A DNA stretch of 64,000 nucleotides from an uncultured Bacteroidales bacterium (GTDB lineage: Bacteria; Bacteroidota; Bacteroidia; Bacteroidales; P3), in NCBI GenBank assembly GCA_900318175.1, contig ONJQ01000009.1, positions 23,291 through 87,290 on the forward strand. Reading direction: 5' to 3'. The position numbers and the translations under genes were made by a program. The notes beneath the pieces are model-generated. The model ran no database searches. It saw nothing but the letters and a program-made list of their open reading frames with translations, and was not told the DNA's origin. Below, piece by piece: positions 18,984-27,532 of the stretch; position 1 is the stretch's first letter, and the number at the start of each line of letters is the position of its first letter.

Positions 18984-19781
18984 TCAGAAACGTCCGTGCG
19001 CTCCGCCGCCGCCAAAACTGCCGCCGCCGAAGCCACCAAAGCCGCCCATGCCGCCGAAGCCGCCTGAACCGCCACCCCACGACGAGCCGCCACGGGGAAA
19101 GAAGACACCGCCCCAATAGGGGCCGGCGCGACGTCCTGAGTTGCCGGAGAAATGGTCGCCCGGATCGTCCTTATGGTGCTTCTTGTCATACTGGTGCGCC
19201 AGCACAAGAATCACCACCGTAATGGCCATGAAGCCAAGGAAAAACCAGAGGGCTGCACGGTCCGACTCCTTGTAGTCGGCGTAGCTGTATTCGCCACGGC
19301 AAACGGGCTCAATGACATCAAGAGCCTGCGTCAGCGCGGTGTAGTAATCGCCCTCGCTGAGTGGCGAAATCATTTGGTCATCAATAATATGCTTGCAGAA
19401 CGCATCGGGCAGGGCTCCTTCCAACCCATAGCCTGGAACCAGGGCCACGTCGCCGTAAGGCTCCTCGTCGGTCTTGGATTTGATGAGGATTACCAAGCCG
19501 TTTTTGAGGTCCTTTTGCCCCACACCCCAGGAGGTGCCGATGCGGGTGCCGAGTTCCATAATCTCGCACCCGTGAAGCGAGGGGGTGATGATAACCAGAA
19601 TCTGGTTCGAAGTGCTGTCGTCGAAAGCCACAAGACGCTGTTCCAGCTCATTGCGCTGCGTTGGCGAGAGTATGCCAGAGTAGTCGTTGACCAGTCTGTT
19701 GGTTGGTTCGGGGCACCACAACTCCTGCGCCGACAGGGCGAGTGTCGGCAGCAGGAGCAGCAAAAGGAGTAGTTTTTTCAT
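18984..19781 (-). CDS. TPM-domain (YgcG/Psb32-like) membrane protein
   Basis: The 265-aa product has a signal peptide (MKKLLLLLLLLPTLALSAQE), then a TPM domain of about residues 27-165. The visible TPM landmarks are VNDYSGILSPTQRNELEQRL, NQILVIITP, GVGQKDLKNGLVILI and PGYGLEGALPDAFC. A single TM helix follows (ALWFFLGFMAITVVILVLAH), and then a cytoplasmic tail rich in Gly/Phe ending in a GGFGG repeat. TPM proteins are often encoded beside LemA, as here (5 nt downstream of lemA). They are implicated in membrane stress or photosystem repair, but their role in Bacteroidetes is unknown. Confidence 0.9.
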   Translation of the reverse strand: MKKLLLLLLLLPTLALSAQELWCPEPTNRLVNDYSGILSPTQRNELEQRLVAFDDSTSNQILVIITPSLHGCEIMELGTRIGTSWGVGQKDLKNGLVILIKSKTDEEPYGDVALVPGYGLEGALPDAFCKHIIDDQMISPLSEGDYYTALTQALDVIEPVCRGEYSYADYKESDRAALWFFLGFMAITVVILVLAHQYDKKHHKDDPGDHFSGNSGRRAGPYWGGVFFPRGGSSWGGGSGGFGGMGGFGGFGGGSFGGGGAHGRF

Positions 19782-19786
19782 GTTTG

Positions 19787-20386
19787 TCAGAAGTCAAACT
19801 TCACCTCGACAGGGTTCTCACTTCCCTCAGGGGCTGTGAAATAGCCCTTCTTGTCAAAGCCGCAGATGCCGGCAATGATGTTGTTGGGGAATCGGCGCAG
19901 CATCTTGTTGTAGGCGTTGACGGCATCGTTGAAGCGACCACGCTCGGTGGCGATACGGTTCTCGGTGCCTTCAAGCTGCACCTGAAGGTCGCGGAAGCCC
20001 TGGGTGGCTGTGAGTTCGGGGTAGCGTTCCACCACGACGTTGATGGAGCGTGTCAGGGCGCTGGAAAGAGCATCCTGTGCTTTCTGGAACTGTGCCACAT
20101 TGGCCTCGGAGAGGTCGTTGGCATCCACCTGCACGGAGCTGGCTTTGGCACGGGCCTCGATGACCTCGGTCAGGGTGCCTTTCTCGTAGTTGGCAGCCCC
20201 CTGAACGGTGGCCACGAGCTGGGGAATGAGGTCAGCACGACGCTTGTAGGCGTTCTCCACCTGTCCCCATGCCTGGGAGACGTTCTCTTCCGTGTTGACA
20301 AGTTTGTTGTTGATGCCCACGCCCCAAAAGAAGCTGAGGGCCAGCAGGCCTACAACGGCCAGAATGACAATAGAGGTTTTCTTCAT
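19787..20386 (-). CDS. lemA: LemA family protein
   Basis: The 199-aa product has an N-terminal membrane anchor (IVILAVVGLLALSFFWGVGI). A long helical LemA domain follows: NKLVNTEENVSQAWGQVENA, YKRRADLIPQLVATVQG, FQKAQDALSSALTRSINVVV and ERGRFNDAVNAYNKMLRRFP. The C-terminus YFTAPEGSENPVEVKFDF is typical. LemA proteins form membrane-anchored helical bundles of unclear function and pair with TPM proteins. The gene has its own -7 box about 60 nt upstream and is followed after 5 nt by the TPM gene. Confidence 0.94.
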   Translation of the reverse strand: MKKTSIVILAVVGLLALSFFWGVGINNKLVNTEENVSQAWGQVENAYKRRADLIPQLVATVQGAANYEKGTLTEVIEARAKASSVQVDANDLSEANVAQFQKAQDALSSALTRSINVVVERYPELTATQGFRDLQVQLEGTENRIATERGRFNDAVNAYNKMLRRFPNNIIAGICGFDKKGYFTAPEGSENPVEVKFDF

Positions 20387-20444
20387 CGGAATAAGAATTT
20401 ATAATACTTAAAAATACCGCTTTCAGGGCGATTTGTTTCAAAAT

Positions 20445-20453
20445 GCAAAGATA
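20445..20453 (-). promoter_or_regulatory. -7 box for lemA
   Basis: The minus strand reads TATCTTTGC, an exact match to the Bacteroidetes -7 element, giving a leader of roughly 55 nt before the lemA ATG. Confidence 0.62.
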
Positions 20454-20535
20454 TATATTTTTTCGCACATAGCAACAGTTTGAGAAAAAAAATGCGTCGG
20501 AATAAAAAAAAGTTGCGTATGTCAGAATATCTTCG

Positions 20536-20544
20536 TAATTTTGC
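20536..20544 (+). promoter_or_regulatory. -7 box for the 44-aa small protein gene
   Basis: TAATTTTGC matches the consensus. A TTG at 20513-20515 is about 20 nt upstream. The small gene starts 78 nt downstream, and no other plus-strand gene lies before the terminator at 20811. Confidence 0.6.
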
Positions 20545-20621
20545 AGAATCTTTTCGGAACGTACAAAACAGCATTTGTACACGGTGAATCAAGAAGTTAA
20601 ACAATAAAAAAATACACAACT

Positions 20622-20756
20622 ATGGGTATCAATGCCAATAAAAAAGTAAAAAGAAGCAAGGTTAGAATCAACGGCAACAAGAACTCCACCAACAACTGGG
20701 GCATCAATGCAGCTGGTTGGAATGCCGTTCACAAGGCCGTCATCAACGCTGAATAA
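20622..20756 (+). CDS. Small basic Asn-rich protein, 44 aa, unknown
   Basis: An ATG-to-TAA frame of 45 codons encodes a protein starting MGINANKKVKRSKVRINGNK, with a C-terminal half containing NNWGINAAGWNAVHKAVINA. It has 10 Asn, 6 Lys and 2 Arg and no signal peptide. The GINA motif occurs twice (residues 2-5 and 27-30). An A-rich ribosome-binding region typical of Bacteroidetes precedes the ATG. The frame is bracketed by its own -7 box (20536) and a GNRA-loop terminator (20811-20838), which argues for a real gene. It does not match a ribosomal protein I know. It could be a nucleic-acid-binding peptide or a secreted peptide precursor; the function is unknown. Confidence 0.65.
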   Translation: MGINANKKVKRSKVRINGNKNSTNNWGINAAGWNAVHKAVINAE

Positions 20757-20810
20757 GCAGAGATAAGAAAACTTGATTGTCCTGTCAACCAGTCAAGGGC
20801 TTCGGATAAA

Positions 20811-20838
20811 GAAAAGAGTCGCGAGAGCGGCTCTTTTC
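20811..20838 (+). terminator. Terminator after the small protein gene
   Basis: A 12-bp stem (20811-20822 with 20827-20838, one G-U pair) is closed by a GAGA tetraloop of the GNRA class and ends in TTTTC. It lies 54 nt past the small protein stop. Confidence 0.8.
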
Positions 20839-20987
20839 TGTTAATACCCAGTGCGGCCCAAACGGCAAAAAGGAAAAGGGCTCCCACCAACAGCGGGATG
20901 CCCTTTGTCAATGGAATGTATTACGCCCACGCTATCTCACAACAAGTTTCTCAACCATATTGACCGACGGACCTGCAATGTGTGCAA

Positions 20988-21030
20988 AATCCTTGTCCAC
21001 CGATGCTTGCGCAAAGGATGGACAAGGATT
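20988..21030 (-). terminator. Probable terminator of the metal-efflux operon
   Basis: Perfect 12-bp arms (AATCCTTGTCCA at 20988-20999, complement at 21019-21030) enclose a 19-nt loop. On the minus strand the stem runs into TTTTGC. It lies 20 nt past the NUDIX stop. The rest of the 20839-21049 spacer shows nothing recognisable. Confidence 0.6.
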
Positions 21031-21049
21031 ATACCTTCTAATGACTTCC

Positions 21050-21532
21050 CTACACCTCAGTCAGTGGGAGGGGCTTGCCGTCGAGGCGGGCACTGACAAG
21101 GTCGTCGCCCCGATAGACGAGTTTGAGTGAGAAGAAGGGCTGGGAAGGGTCCATAATGAGCCGGAGGAAGATGCGGTCGCCCTCCCAGAGGGAGAGTTGA
21201 GGGATGGTGTTCCAGTCGACCCAAGCCAGTTCGCCCTCGTCACAGGAGGAGAGGGTGCCACCCCAACGGGTGGCAGTGAAGAGGTGCATGTATTCGCTGG
21301 GCCACTCGTCGCTGACAAAGGTGACAATGCCCCGGTAGCGCCAGTCCTGCACCAGCAATCCGGTCTCTTCCTGCACTTCGCGCAGCATGCACTCATCGGG
21401 GCTTTCGTCAGCCTCGCACTTGCCGCCCACGCCAATCCATTTGCCGTGGCTTGCATCATTCTCTTTCTTCACTCGGTGGAGCATCAGGTATTGCCCTTCG
21501 TGCTCCAGATAGCAGAGGGTTGTCTGTTTCAT
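21050..21532 (-). CDS. NUDIX hydrolase (MutT-like)
   Basis: The 160-aa product carries a full Nudix box within GGKCEADESPDECMLREVQE followed by ETGLL, with the REVQEE core that binds the divalent metals. The N-terminus TTLCYLEHEGQYLMLHR resembles 8-oxo-dGTPase/MutT-type enzymes, as does HGKWIGVGGK. It probably hydrolyses a nucleoside diphosphate-linked compound. The ATG at 21532 is chosen over 21577: it gives a canonical MutT start and leaves 2 nt after the efflux-pump stop. It is the last gene of the metal-efflux operon. Substrate is unknown. Confidence 0.9.
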   Translation of the reverse strand: MKQTTLCYLEHEGQYLMLHRVKKENDASHGKWIGVGGKCEADESPDECMLREVQEETGLLVQDWRYRGIVTFVSDEWPSEYMHLFTATRWGGTLSSCDEGELAWVDWNTIPQLSLWEGDRIFLRLIMDPSQPFFSLKLVYRGDDLVSARLDGKPLPLTEV

Positions 21533-21534
21533 GT

Positions 21535-24500
21535 TCAACGCTTTGAAAGTTGTTTGTTCTGCCAGCCGTGATACCACTCAAAGACGATAGGCACCACAAA
21601 AATATTGAGCAGAGTTGAGGTGACCAGACCGCCCAGAACGACGACAGCCATAGGGGCCTGAATCTCGTTGCCGGGGTGGTCGGCAGCCAGAATCATTGGC
21701 ACGAGGGAGAGGGCGGTGGTGAGGGCCGTCATCAGTATGGGGTTGAAGCGGTCCAAGGAGCCCTGCATAATGAGTTCGCGGGCCGAGAAGGCCGACTCCC
21801 CCTTTTGGGCAAAGAGCGTCTGGAACCGCGACACCAGCAGGATGCCGTTGCGCGTGGCAATGCCAAAGAGGGTGATAAAACCAATCAGCGCAGGAGTGCT
21901 CAGCGAGTTGGTGCCCAGTTTAATGGCCAGTACACCGCCGATGAGAGCCAACGGCAGGTTGAGCAGGACAATGAGCGAGAGGGAGAGGCTCTTAAACTCG
22001 GTGTAGAGCAACAGATAGATTATAGCCAGGGCTACGATGAATACCAGGATAAGGGTGCGCGTTGCACTCTTGGCGCTCTCAAACTGGCCACCGTATTCTA
22101 TGCGGTAGCCCTCAGGCAGATGAATCTTGGTGTCGACGGTCTTCTGTATCTCCTCCACAACACCGATGGCGTCGCGGCCACTGACGTTGGCGGAGACGAC
22201 GAGCTTGCGCTGCACATTCTCGCGCGAGATGGTGTTGGGGCCACCCACCGAAACCACATCGGCCACCACTCCAAGAGGCACCTTGCCTCCGTCGTAGGTG
22301 TCGATAAGTGCATCCTTGACATCCTCGATGGTGAGGGTGTCGGTTGCGAAACGCTGCTTGAGGACGAGGTCGAAACTGCGCTGCCCTTCATAAACATCGC
22401 CTATCTTCTCGCCATTGAACGCCGTGGCCACGAAGCGGTTGAACTGTTCCATGGTAATGCCATATTGGGCAAGCATGGCACGGTTGGCACGGACTTGCAG
22501 CTGCGGGGTTTCGGTCTGCTGCTCGACATTGACGTCCACCAGACCCTCTATATCCGCAACGGCTCCTTTGATCTGATTTCCCAGCATATAGAGTTGACTG
22601 AGGTCGGTACCGAAAATCTTGATGGCAATGGTTGCCTGGGTGCCGCTGACCATGTGGTCAATGCGGTGGCCCAAGGGCTGCCCGACACTGGTGACGACAC
22701 CCGGAATGGATGACAAGCGTTTGCGGACGTCCGTCATGAATTCCTCCTTGCTCCTGTCGGAGAGTTGGAAGTTGACATCAATCTCGGCACCGTTGGTGGC
22801 TTGCGAATGCTCGTCCAGCTCGCCACGGCCCGTGCGGCGGGCTGTCGACGTGACCTCCGGGATGGCAAGAAGCTCCTTCTCCAGCATGACGCCCAACTTG
22901 TTGCTCTCTTCCAGCGAGATGCCTGGCTTGGCAACCGCAGCAATGGTGAGCGAACCCTCGTTGAAGGGAGGCAGGAAGTCGCGCCCCACGGTGAACATGA
23001 GGCCTACGGCCACGAGCAGCAGCGCCACTGTAGTGAAGACGACAGGGCGACGGTGGCCGAAAGCCCATTGAAGCATGCGACGGTAGCCATTGGAAAGCCA
23101 AGTGGCCAACCAGCTGTCTTTCTCGCGGCGGTTGAGGTAGGACTCATGGGAGAGGAGGAGTTTGCACAAGAGTGGTGTGACGGTCATGGCCACCAACAGG
23201 GACATGAAGAGGGCAATGAGGTAGGCAATGCCCAAGGGTTTGAGCATGCGGCCTTCGAGCCCGTCGAGGAAGAACAGCGGCACAAAGGTAATCATCACAA
23301 TGAGTGTGGCATGAATGATGGAGCTGCGAATCTCGGACGAGCCATGGAAGACGACATTGTAGGCCGAGTTGCGCTGCTCGACAGGAAGACGGTGATTCTG
23401 GCGGAGCCGTTTGTAGACATTTTCCACATCGATAATGGCATCATCCACCAGAGAGCCGATGGCAATACACATGCCACCGAGTGTCATGGTGTTGATTTCA
23501 TAGCCCAACAGATAGAGACACAGCACGGTGCCCAAAAGCGAGAGGGGGATGGAGATGATGGAGATAAGCGTGGTGCGGAAACTGCCGAGGAAGAGGAAAA
23601 GCACAATGACAACGAAGATAGCGCCTTCGAGCAATGCCTTGCCGACATTACCCACCGAGGACTGGATGAAATCAGCCTGACGGAAGATGTGGGTGTTCAT
23701 CTTGACATCAGCCGGGAGGGTCTTGGCAATGTTCTGTAGGTTGGCCTCGATGCTCTCGGTGACACGGAGCGTATTGATGTTGGGTTGCTTGGAAATGGAG
23801 AGAATGATGGCGGGCTTGGCGTTGCACGAGGCGTAGCCCATCTTGGGAGCATTGCCCACACGCACCTCGGCCACATCGCTGAGACGGACAGGGTGGCCTT
23901 GGTGCATGGTGACCAAGGAGGCGCCCAGTTCGTCGACATCGCATGTGCGGCCCATGCCACGGAGGGCATACTCGTTGCCAAAGTCGCGGATGACACCACC
24001 CGTGGAGTTGGCACTGACGTTGCTGCCCACGGCCTCAATGTCGGCCATGGTGACCCCGTAGGCCTGCATGCGGATGGGGTCGGCAAGAATCTGATACTGC
24101 TTGTAATCGCCGCCAATGATGGTCACCTGGGAGACACCACCGGTGCCGAGAATGGCGGGTTTGACAACCCATTCGGCAATGGTGCGAAGCTCCTGCTGCG
24201 AGGTGGGATTAGACACCTGCGCAGAGTCGTCGATTTGGAGACCGACAAAGAGGATCTCACCCATCACACTGCTTTGGGGCGCCAAAACAGGGGTGATGCC
24301 TTCGGGAAGTTGCTCGGCGAGGGTGGTCATCTTCTCACTGACTATCTGTCGGGCACGGAAGACATCCATGCCCCAGTCGAATTCGACAAAAACGAAACTG
24401 GCACCAGCCAAGGATGTGGAACGAACGCGGCGCACATTGGTGGCACCGTTGACCGCCGTCTCGATGGGGAAGGTGACGAGGCGCTCCACCTCTTCGGAAG

Positions 24501-24669
24501 CCATACCATGGGCATCGGTCATGACCACCACCTGCGGAGCGGTGAGGTCGGGGAAGACATCAATGTCAGTACGGTTGGCCGACCACAATCCGGCAACCAT
24601 CAACAGGATGGCGGCCACAAGGATGAAGAGTTTATGGTCTAAGCTGAATTGTATGATTTTGTTGAGCAT
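21535..24669 (-). CDS. Heavy-metal efflux RND transporter, CzcA/CusA family
   Basis: The 1044-aa inner-membrane pump is proton-driven and exports metal ions. Landmarks are TDIDVFPDLTAPQVVV and GMASEEVERLVTFPIE in the first porter domain, and the TM4 motif GSLVDDAIIDVENVYKR with the acidic residues of the proton relay. The second half opens with DFLPPFNEGSLTIAAVAKPG, a CzcA-family hallmark. The length matches HME-RND pumps (~1040 aa). The gene follows the TolC-like gene by 32 nt. The metal cannot be assigned from sequence alone. A weak -7 match (TACCTTTGC, minus, 24685-24693) might add an internal promoter. Confidence 0.95.
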   Translation of the reverse strand: MLNKIIQFSLDHKLFILVAAILLMVAGLWSANRTDIDVFPDLTAPQVVVMTDAHGMASEEVERLVTFPIETAVNGATNVRRVRSTSLAGASFVFVEFDWGMDVFRARQIVSEKMTTLAEQLPEGITPVLAPQSSVMGEILFVGLQIDDSAQVSNPTSQQELRTIAEWVVKPAILGTGGVSQVTIIGGDYKQYQILADPIRMQAYGVTMADIEAVGSNVSANSTGGVIRDFGNEYALRGMGRTCDVDELGASLVTMHQGHPVRLSDVAEVRVGNAPKMGYASCNAKPAIILSISKQPNINTLRVTESIEANLQNIAKTLPADVKMNTHIFRQADFIQSSVGNVGKALLEGAIFVVIVLFLFLGSFRTTLISIISIPLSLLGTVLCLYLLGYEINTMTLGGMCIAIGSLVDDAIIDVENVYKRLRQNHRLPVEQRNSAYNVVFHGSSEIRSSIIHATLIVMITFVPLFFLDGLEGRMLKPLGIAYLIALFMSLLVAMTVTPLLCKLLLSHESYLNRREKDSWLATWLSNGYRRMLQWAFGHRRPVVFTTVALLLVAVGLMFTVGRDFLPPFNEGSLTIAAVAKPGISLEESNKLGVMLEKELLAIPEVTSTARRTGRGELDEHSQATNGAEIDVNFQLSDRSKEEFMTDVRKRLSSIPGVVTSVGQPLGHRIDHMVSGTQATIAIKIFGTDLSQLYMLGNQIKGAVADIEGLVDVNVEQQTETPQLQVRANRAMLAQYGITMEQFNRFVATAFNGEKIGDVYEGQRSFDLVLKQRFATDTLTIEDVKDALIDTYDGGKVPLGVVADVVSVGGPNTISRENVQRKLVVSANVSGRDAIGVVEEIQKTVDTKIHLPEGYRIEYGGQFESAKSATRTLILVFIVALAIIYLLLYTEFKSLSLSLIVLLNLPLALIGGVLAIKLGTNSLSTPALIGFITLFGIATRNGILLVSRFQTLFAQKGESAFSARELIMQGSLDRFNPILMTALTTALSLVPMILAADHPGNEIQAPMAVVVLGGLVTSTLLNIFVVPIVFEWYHGWQNKQLSKR

Positions 24670-24701
24670 TGGTCATAAATGTTAGCAAAGGTAATGTTAT
24701 A

Positions 24702-25901
24702 CTATAGTTCAACGGAATAGAGAAGAAGATGCAGTTGCTCCAACTGGCGCGCAGTGTTCCAAATCTCAATCTCCACTTCGTTGTAGTAGTTGACCTGCTG
24801 GAGGTATTGTTCCAGACTGATTTCGCCAGCCTCCAACGCCTTATCGAGCAACGATACGCTGTTGTTCTGCTGGAAAGCGGCTTTGAGATTCTGGAGGTCG
24901 CGAATCAGAGCCTCATGGCGGTGGTACATGCTGCGCAGCTCGGCAAAGAGCTCAGCGCGCTTGGCATCAAGAGCCGCCTGGGAGGCAGCAGTCTGCAACT
25001 TGGCGGAACGGACGGCACGCTGCTGGCTCCACAATGGCAGGGTAAGCCCGAGGGTCGCCCCGCGCCACGTGCTGCCCACAACATTCTCAGCGGCATAGCC
25101 GACGGAGACCTGAGGCAACCATTGGGCACGGCTGAGTTGTTCCTGCTGCTGGCTGATGGCCAGCTGGTTGTCCAACTGACGGAGCGTGGGATTGCGCATT
25201 TCGAACTGTTCATACCACGTCTCGAAACTGGACTCGGACCATACTGAGTCGTAAGTCATCTGAAGGAATGAATAGTTGGGCATGTTCATTAGTTGACGGA
25301 GATCCTGTATAGCATGGTCAACATCCAGATTGGCCAAAGTGGACTTGTTCTTAATGTCGGCAAGGTTCATTTGCGCACGGTTGTATTCAAGGATGGAGCA
25401 GTCGCCTGTCTCGTATCGACGCTGGTAAAGTCCAGCAAGCCGGACGGCGGCCTCGTGACGACGGTTGTAGATGGCCGCCATGTTGCGATAATAGATGAGG
25501 TCGGCACAGAGTTGCTGGGTCTCCAAGAGGGTGGCGTAACGAAGAGCCTGATAGTCGAGATGGGCAGCATTCTCTTGGAGGTTGCGAAGACGTGCACGCC
25601 GTACAAGGACAGAGGGCATCTGGAACGACTGGGAGACACTAATGTCCCACCGGATGCCATTCTCGGAAGGGTCACCCCAAAAATATGCGGCCTCGACATC
25701 AGGGTCATCAAGCAACAGGCCTACATGGGCAGCTGTTTGCTGGGCCTCGGCCTGTTTGGCAGCGGCAAGAAGCGTGAGATTGTTCGCTTCCAAATCCTTC
25801 AGCACCTTGGCGTAATGGGGTTGCGCCACAAGAGAAACGGGAAGCAACGCCATTGAAAGGACTATGATTGGTAAAACGACTGACTTTTTCATAACGGGCA
25901 T
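24702..25901 (-). CDS. TolC-family outer-membrane efflux protein (CzcC/CusC-like)
   Basis: The 399-aa product has a signal peptide (about 1-26, ending SLVAQ) and long amphipathic helices typical of outer-membrane factor proteins, with the usual internal duplication (LRQLMNMPN in the first half and EAGEISLEQYLQQVNYYNEV in the second). It would form the outer-membrane exit duct for the RND pump. Its position between the adaptor (11 nt upstream) and the pump (32 nt downstream) makes a complete tripartite operon. It is shorter than E. coli TolC, as CzcC-like proteins usually are. Confidence 0.92.
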   Translation of the reverse strand: MPVMKKSVVLPIIVLSMALLPVSLVAQPHYAKVLKDLEANNLTLLAAAKQAEAQQTAAHVGLLLDDPDVEAAYFWGDPSENGIRWDISVSQSFQMPSVLVRRARLRNLQENAAHLDYQALRYATLLETQQLCADLIYYRNMAAIYNRRHEAAVRLAGLYQRRYETGDCSILEYNRAQMNLADIKNKSTLANLDVDHAIQDLRQLMNMPNYSFLQMTYDSVWSESSFETWYEQFEMRNPTLRQLDNQLAISQQQEQLSRAQWLPQVSVGYAAENVVGSTWRGATLGLTLPLWSQQRAVRSAKLQTAASQAALDAKRAELFAELRSMYHRHEALIRDLQNLKAAFQQNNSVSLLDKALEAGEISLEQYLQQVNYYNEVEIEIWNTARQLEQLHLLLYSVEL

Positions 25902-25912
25902 GGCATTAAGGT

Positions 25913-27433
25913 TTAGTGGACATGACCGGCATGGGGGTCGAGGGCAGCGCCGTTCTGTGCCAGACGGACCATGGATGCACCACGGGTCACCACACGTTCA
26001 CCCGCTTTGACACCGGAGAGTATTTCGGTACGACGACCGTCGGTGGCTCCAAGCGTGACCAAACGCTTCTCGAACGATTCGGGAGTCAACTGCACAAAAA
26101 CAAAATAGTTGCCCATCTCTTCCACGATGCCCTGATTGGGGATGGCTAAAGCCTGACGGTCGGAACGTGTGGAGATGAATAGGGTGACGAAACTGCCACT
26201 GAGCAGATTGCCCTGGTTGCGCACACGGAAAGTGACGGGCACCAAGGGGCAGTCGAGGTCGGTCGACTTGGCGTATGAGACAAGACTGCCGTTCAGTTCG
26301 GAGAGGGTGTAAACGTGGTCGTCGCCAGGGACGAGGAGGTTGACACCAGTGATGCCACTTAGTTGACTATAGTAACGAGGTTGCACCTCGGCACGGACGA
26401 ACAGGTCGCGATTTTGGGAGACCGTGACTACAGGGCCACCCGCCTCGACGTAGCCACCATTGGTGACATGGATACGCTGGACGTAGCCGCTGATGGGGGC
26501 ACGCACAACGGCACCCTTCTGCGAGAAGTTGCCTTTCAGATTGTCGTAGGCTGCTTTGGCAGTCTCGTACCTTGCTTTGACACGCTGCAATTCCGACTGC
26601 GAAACAATCTTGTCATCAGCCAACTGCTGCTTGCGCTCATACTCGGCTTTGGCAACAGTGTAGTTCGCGGTAGCCTCCTGAAAGCGGACGCTCATGTTGT
26701 TGTCGGCCATTCCGTTGCTCTCAATAACGAAGAGTTGCTGGCCGGCCTTTACGGCTGTGCCCTCCACGAGATTGGGATTACTGAACATCACCACACCGGA
26801 AGCTGACGCTGCGGCTTCGCGCTCGTCGCCTTGCGAAGGCAACACTTGGGCCGAGGCCTTGATGACAGCACCAAAAGGCTCCATGCTGAGCGTTTCGGTT
26901 GCAAAATCAATCTTCCAACTCTGTTCTTTAGTGAAAGTGATGGCATTGGACGGCGTGTGAGCATGGTGGTGATGGTGGTGATCATGTTCATGCAATGCCT
27001 CATGGTCGGCAACCACATGGACATGGGGATGGCAAACCACTGAGACTCCGCCGGGCTGCATAATCTCCACTCTCAACTGGCCACAGCCAGCCTTGGTGGG
27101 TTTGAAAGTGCATTTATAGATGCCTGGCTGCTCGGGGCTGTCAATCGTCTGGGTGACAGCCTCGCCATCGACAACAAGACTGATTTTGACCTGCGTGGAG
27201 TCAAGCGGTTTGAAATTGGAGAGGCGCGTGAGGTGTGCAGCCACCTCTGACTCTTGTCCCACCACAAAGGGCTCAGCCTCGGCAAAGAGCTCGAAATCGG
27301 CCCCGTATGCGGTATATTGTTCGGCATCATGATGATGCTCGTGTTCATGGTCGTGGTCTTCTCCGGCATGGTGACAGGCAGGCACCATACCAAGAACGAG
27401 TGCCATAGATAATAAAATGGCTATTTTCTTCAT
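25913..27433 (-). CDS. His-rich periplasmic adaptor (HlyD/CzcB/CusB family) of metal efflux RND pump
   Basis: The 506-aa product has a lipoprotein-type signal (SMALVLGMVPAC), followed at once by a His cluster with HDHEHEHHHD. A beta-domain of about 100 residues and a second His run (HEHDHHHHHHAH) precede the adaptor core. The core has the lipoyl half-motif GTAVKAGQQLFVIES, a helical hairpin around AKAEYERKQQLADDKIVSQS, and GAVVRAPISGYVQRIHV. The C-terminus ends DPHAGHVH. The His clusters suggest direct metal capture in the periplasm. The start at 27433 fits the signal peptide; the in-frame ATG at 27487 adds an unlikely extension. Confidence 0.93.
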   Translation of the reverse strand: MKKIAILLSMALVLGMVPACHHAGEDHDHEHEHHHDAEQYTAYGADFELFAEAEPFVVGQESEVAAHLTRLSNFKPLDSTQVKISLVVDGEAVTQTIDSPEQPGIYKCTFKPTKAGCGQLRVEIMQPGGVSVVCHPHVHVVADHEALHEHDHHHHHHAHTPSNAITFTKEQSWKIDFATETLSMEPFGAVIKASAQVLPSQGDEREAAASASGVVMFSNPNLVEGTAVKAGQQLFVIESNGMADNNMSVRFQEATANYTVAKAEYERKQQLADDKIVSQSELQRVKARYETAKAAYDNLKGNFSQKGAVVRAPISGYVQRIHVTNGGYVEAGGPVVTVSQNRDLFVRAEVQPRYYSQLSGITGVNLLVPGDDHVYTLSELNGSLVSYAKSTDLDCPLVPVTFRVRNQGNLLSGSFVTLFISTRSDRQALAIPNQGIVEEMGNYFVFVQLTPESFEKRLVTLGATDGRRTEILSGVKAGERVVTRGASMVRLAQNGAALDPHAGHVH

Positions 27434-27470
27434 ATTAGCAAATATATAAACAAATAAAATGTGTGAATGT

Positions 27471-27508
27471 GTAAATGCGCACATCAATTAATGACATAGC
27501 ACATTTAC
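27471..27508. promoter_or_regulatory. Imperfect inverted repeat between the His-rich gene and the adaptor gene
   Basis: GTAAATGCGC (27471-27480) and GCACATTTAC (27499-27508) form 10-bp arms with one mismatch, 38 nt upstream of the adaptor ATG. It could be a processing hairpin or a regulator site; there is no T tract. A TATATTTGC match on the minus strand at 27438-27446 is too close to the ATG to be a convincing promoter. Confidence 0.35.
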
Positions 27509-27532
27509 GTAATAACTAATACCCGAAGGGCG

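Noticed and set aside
20729-20911. 60-aa minus-strand frame with one hydrophobic segment (GIPLLVGALFLFAVWAALG)
   Set aside because: It overlaps the small protein gene and its terminator hairpin. There is no promoter, and the hydrophobic stretch alone is weak evidence; a real membrane peptide cannot be fully excluded.
24685-24693. TACCTTTGC -7 match upstream of the RND pump gene
   Set aside because: It lies inside a tightly spaced operon without a -33 element, 15 nt from the pump ATG. It was kept only as a remark.
27434-27487. Upstream in-frame start for the metal-efflux adaptor
   Set aside because: The extra 18 residues precede a perfect lipoprotein signal peptide, so the ATG at 27433 is preferred.
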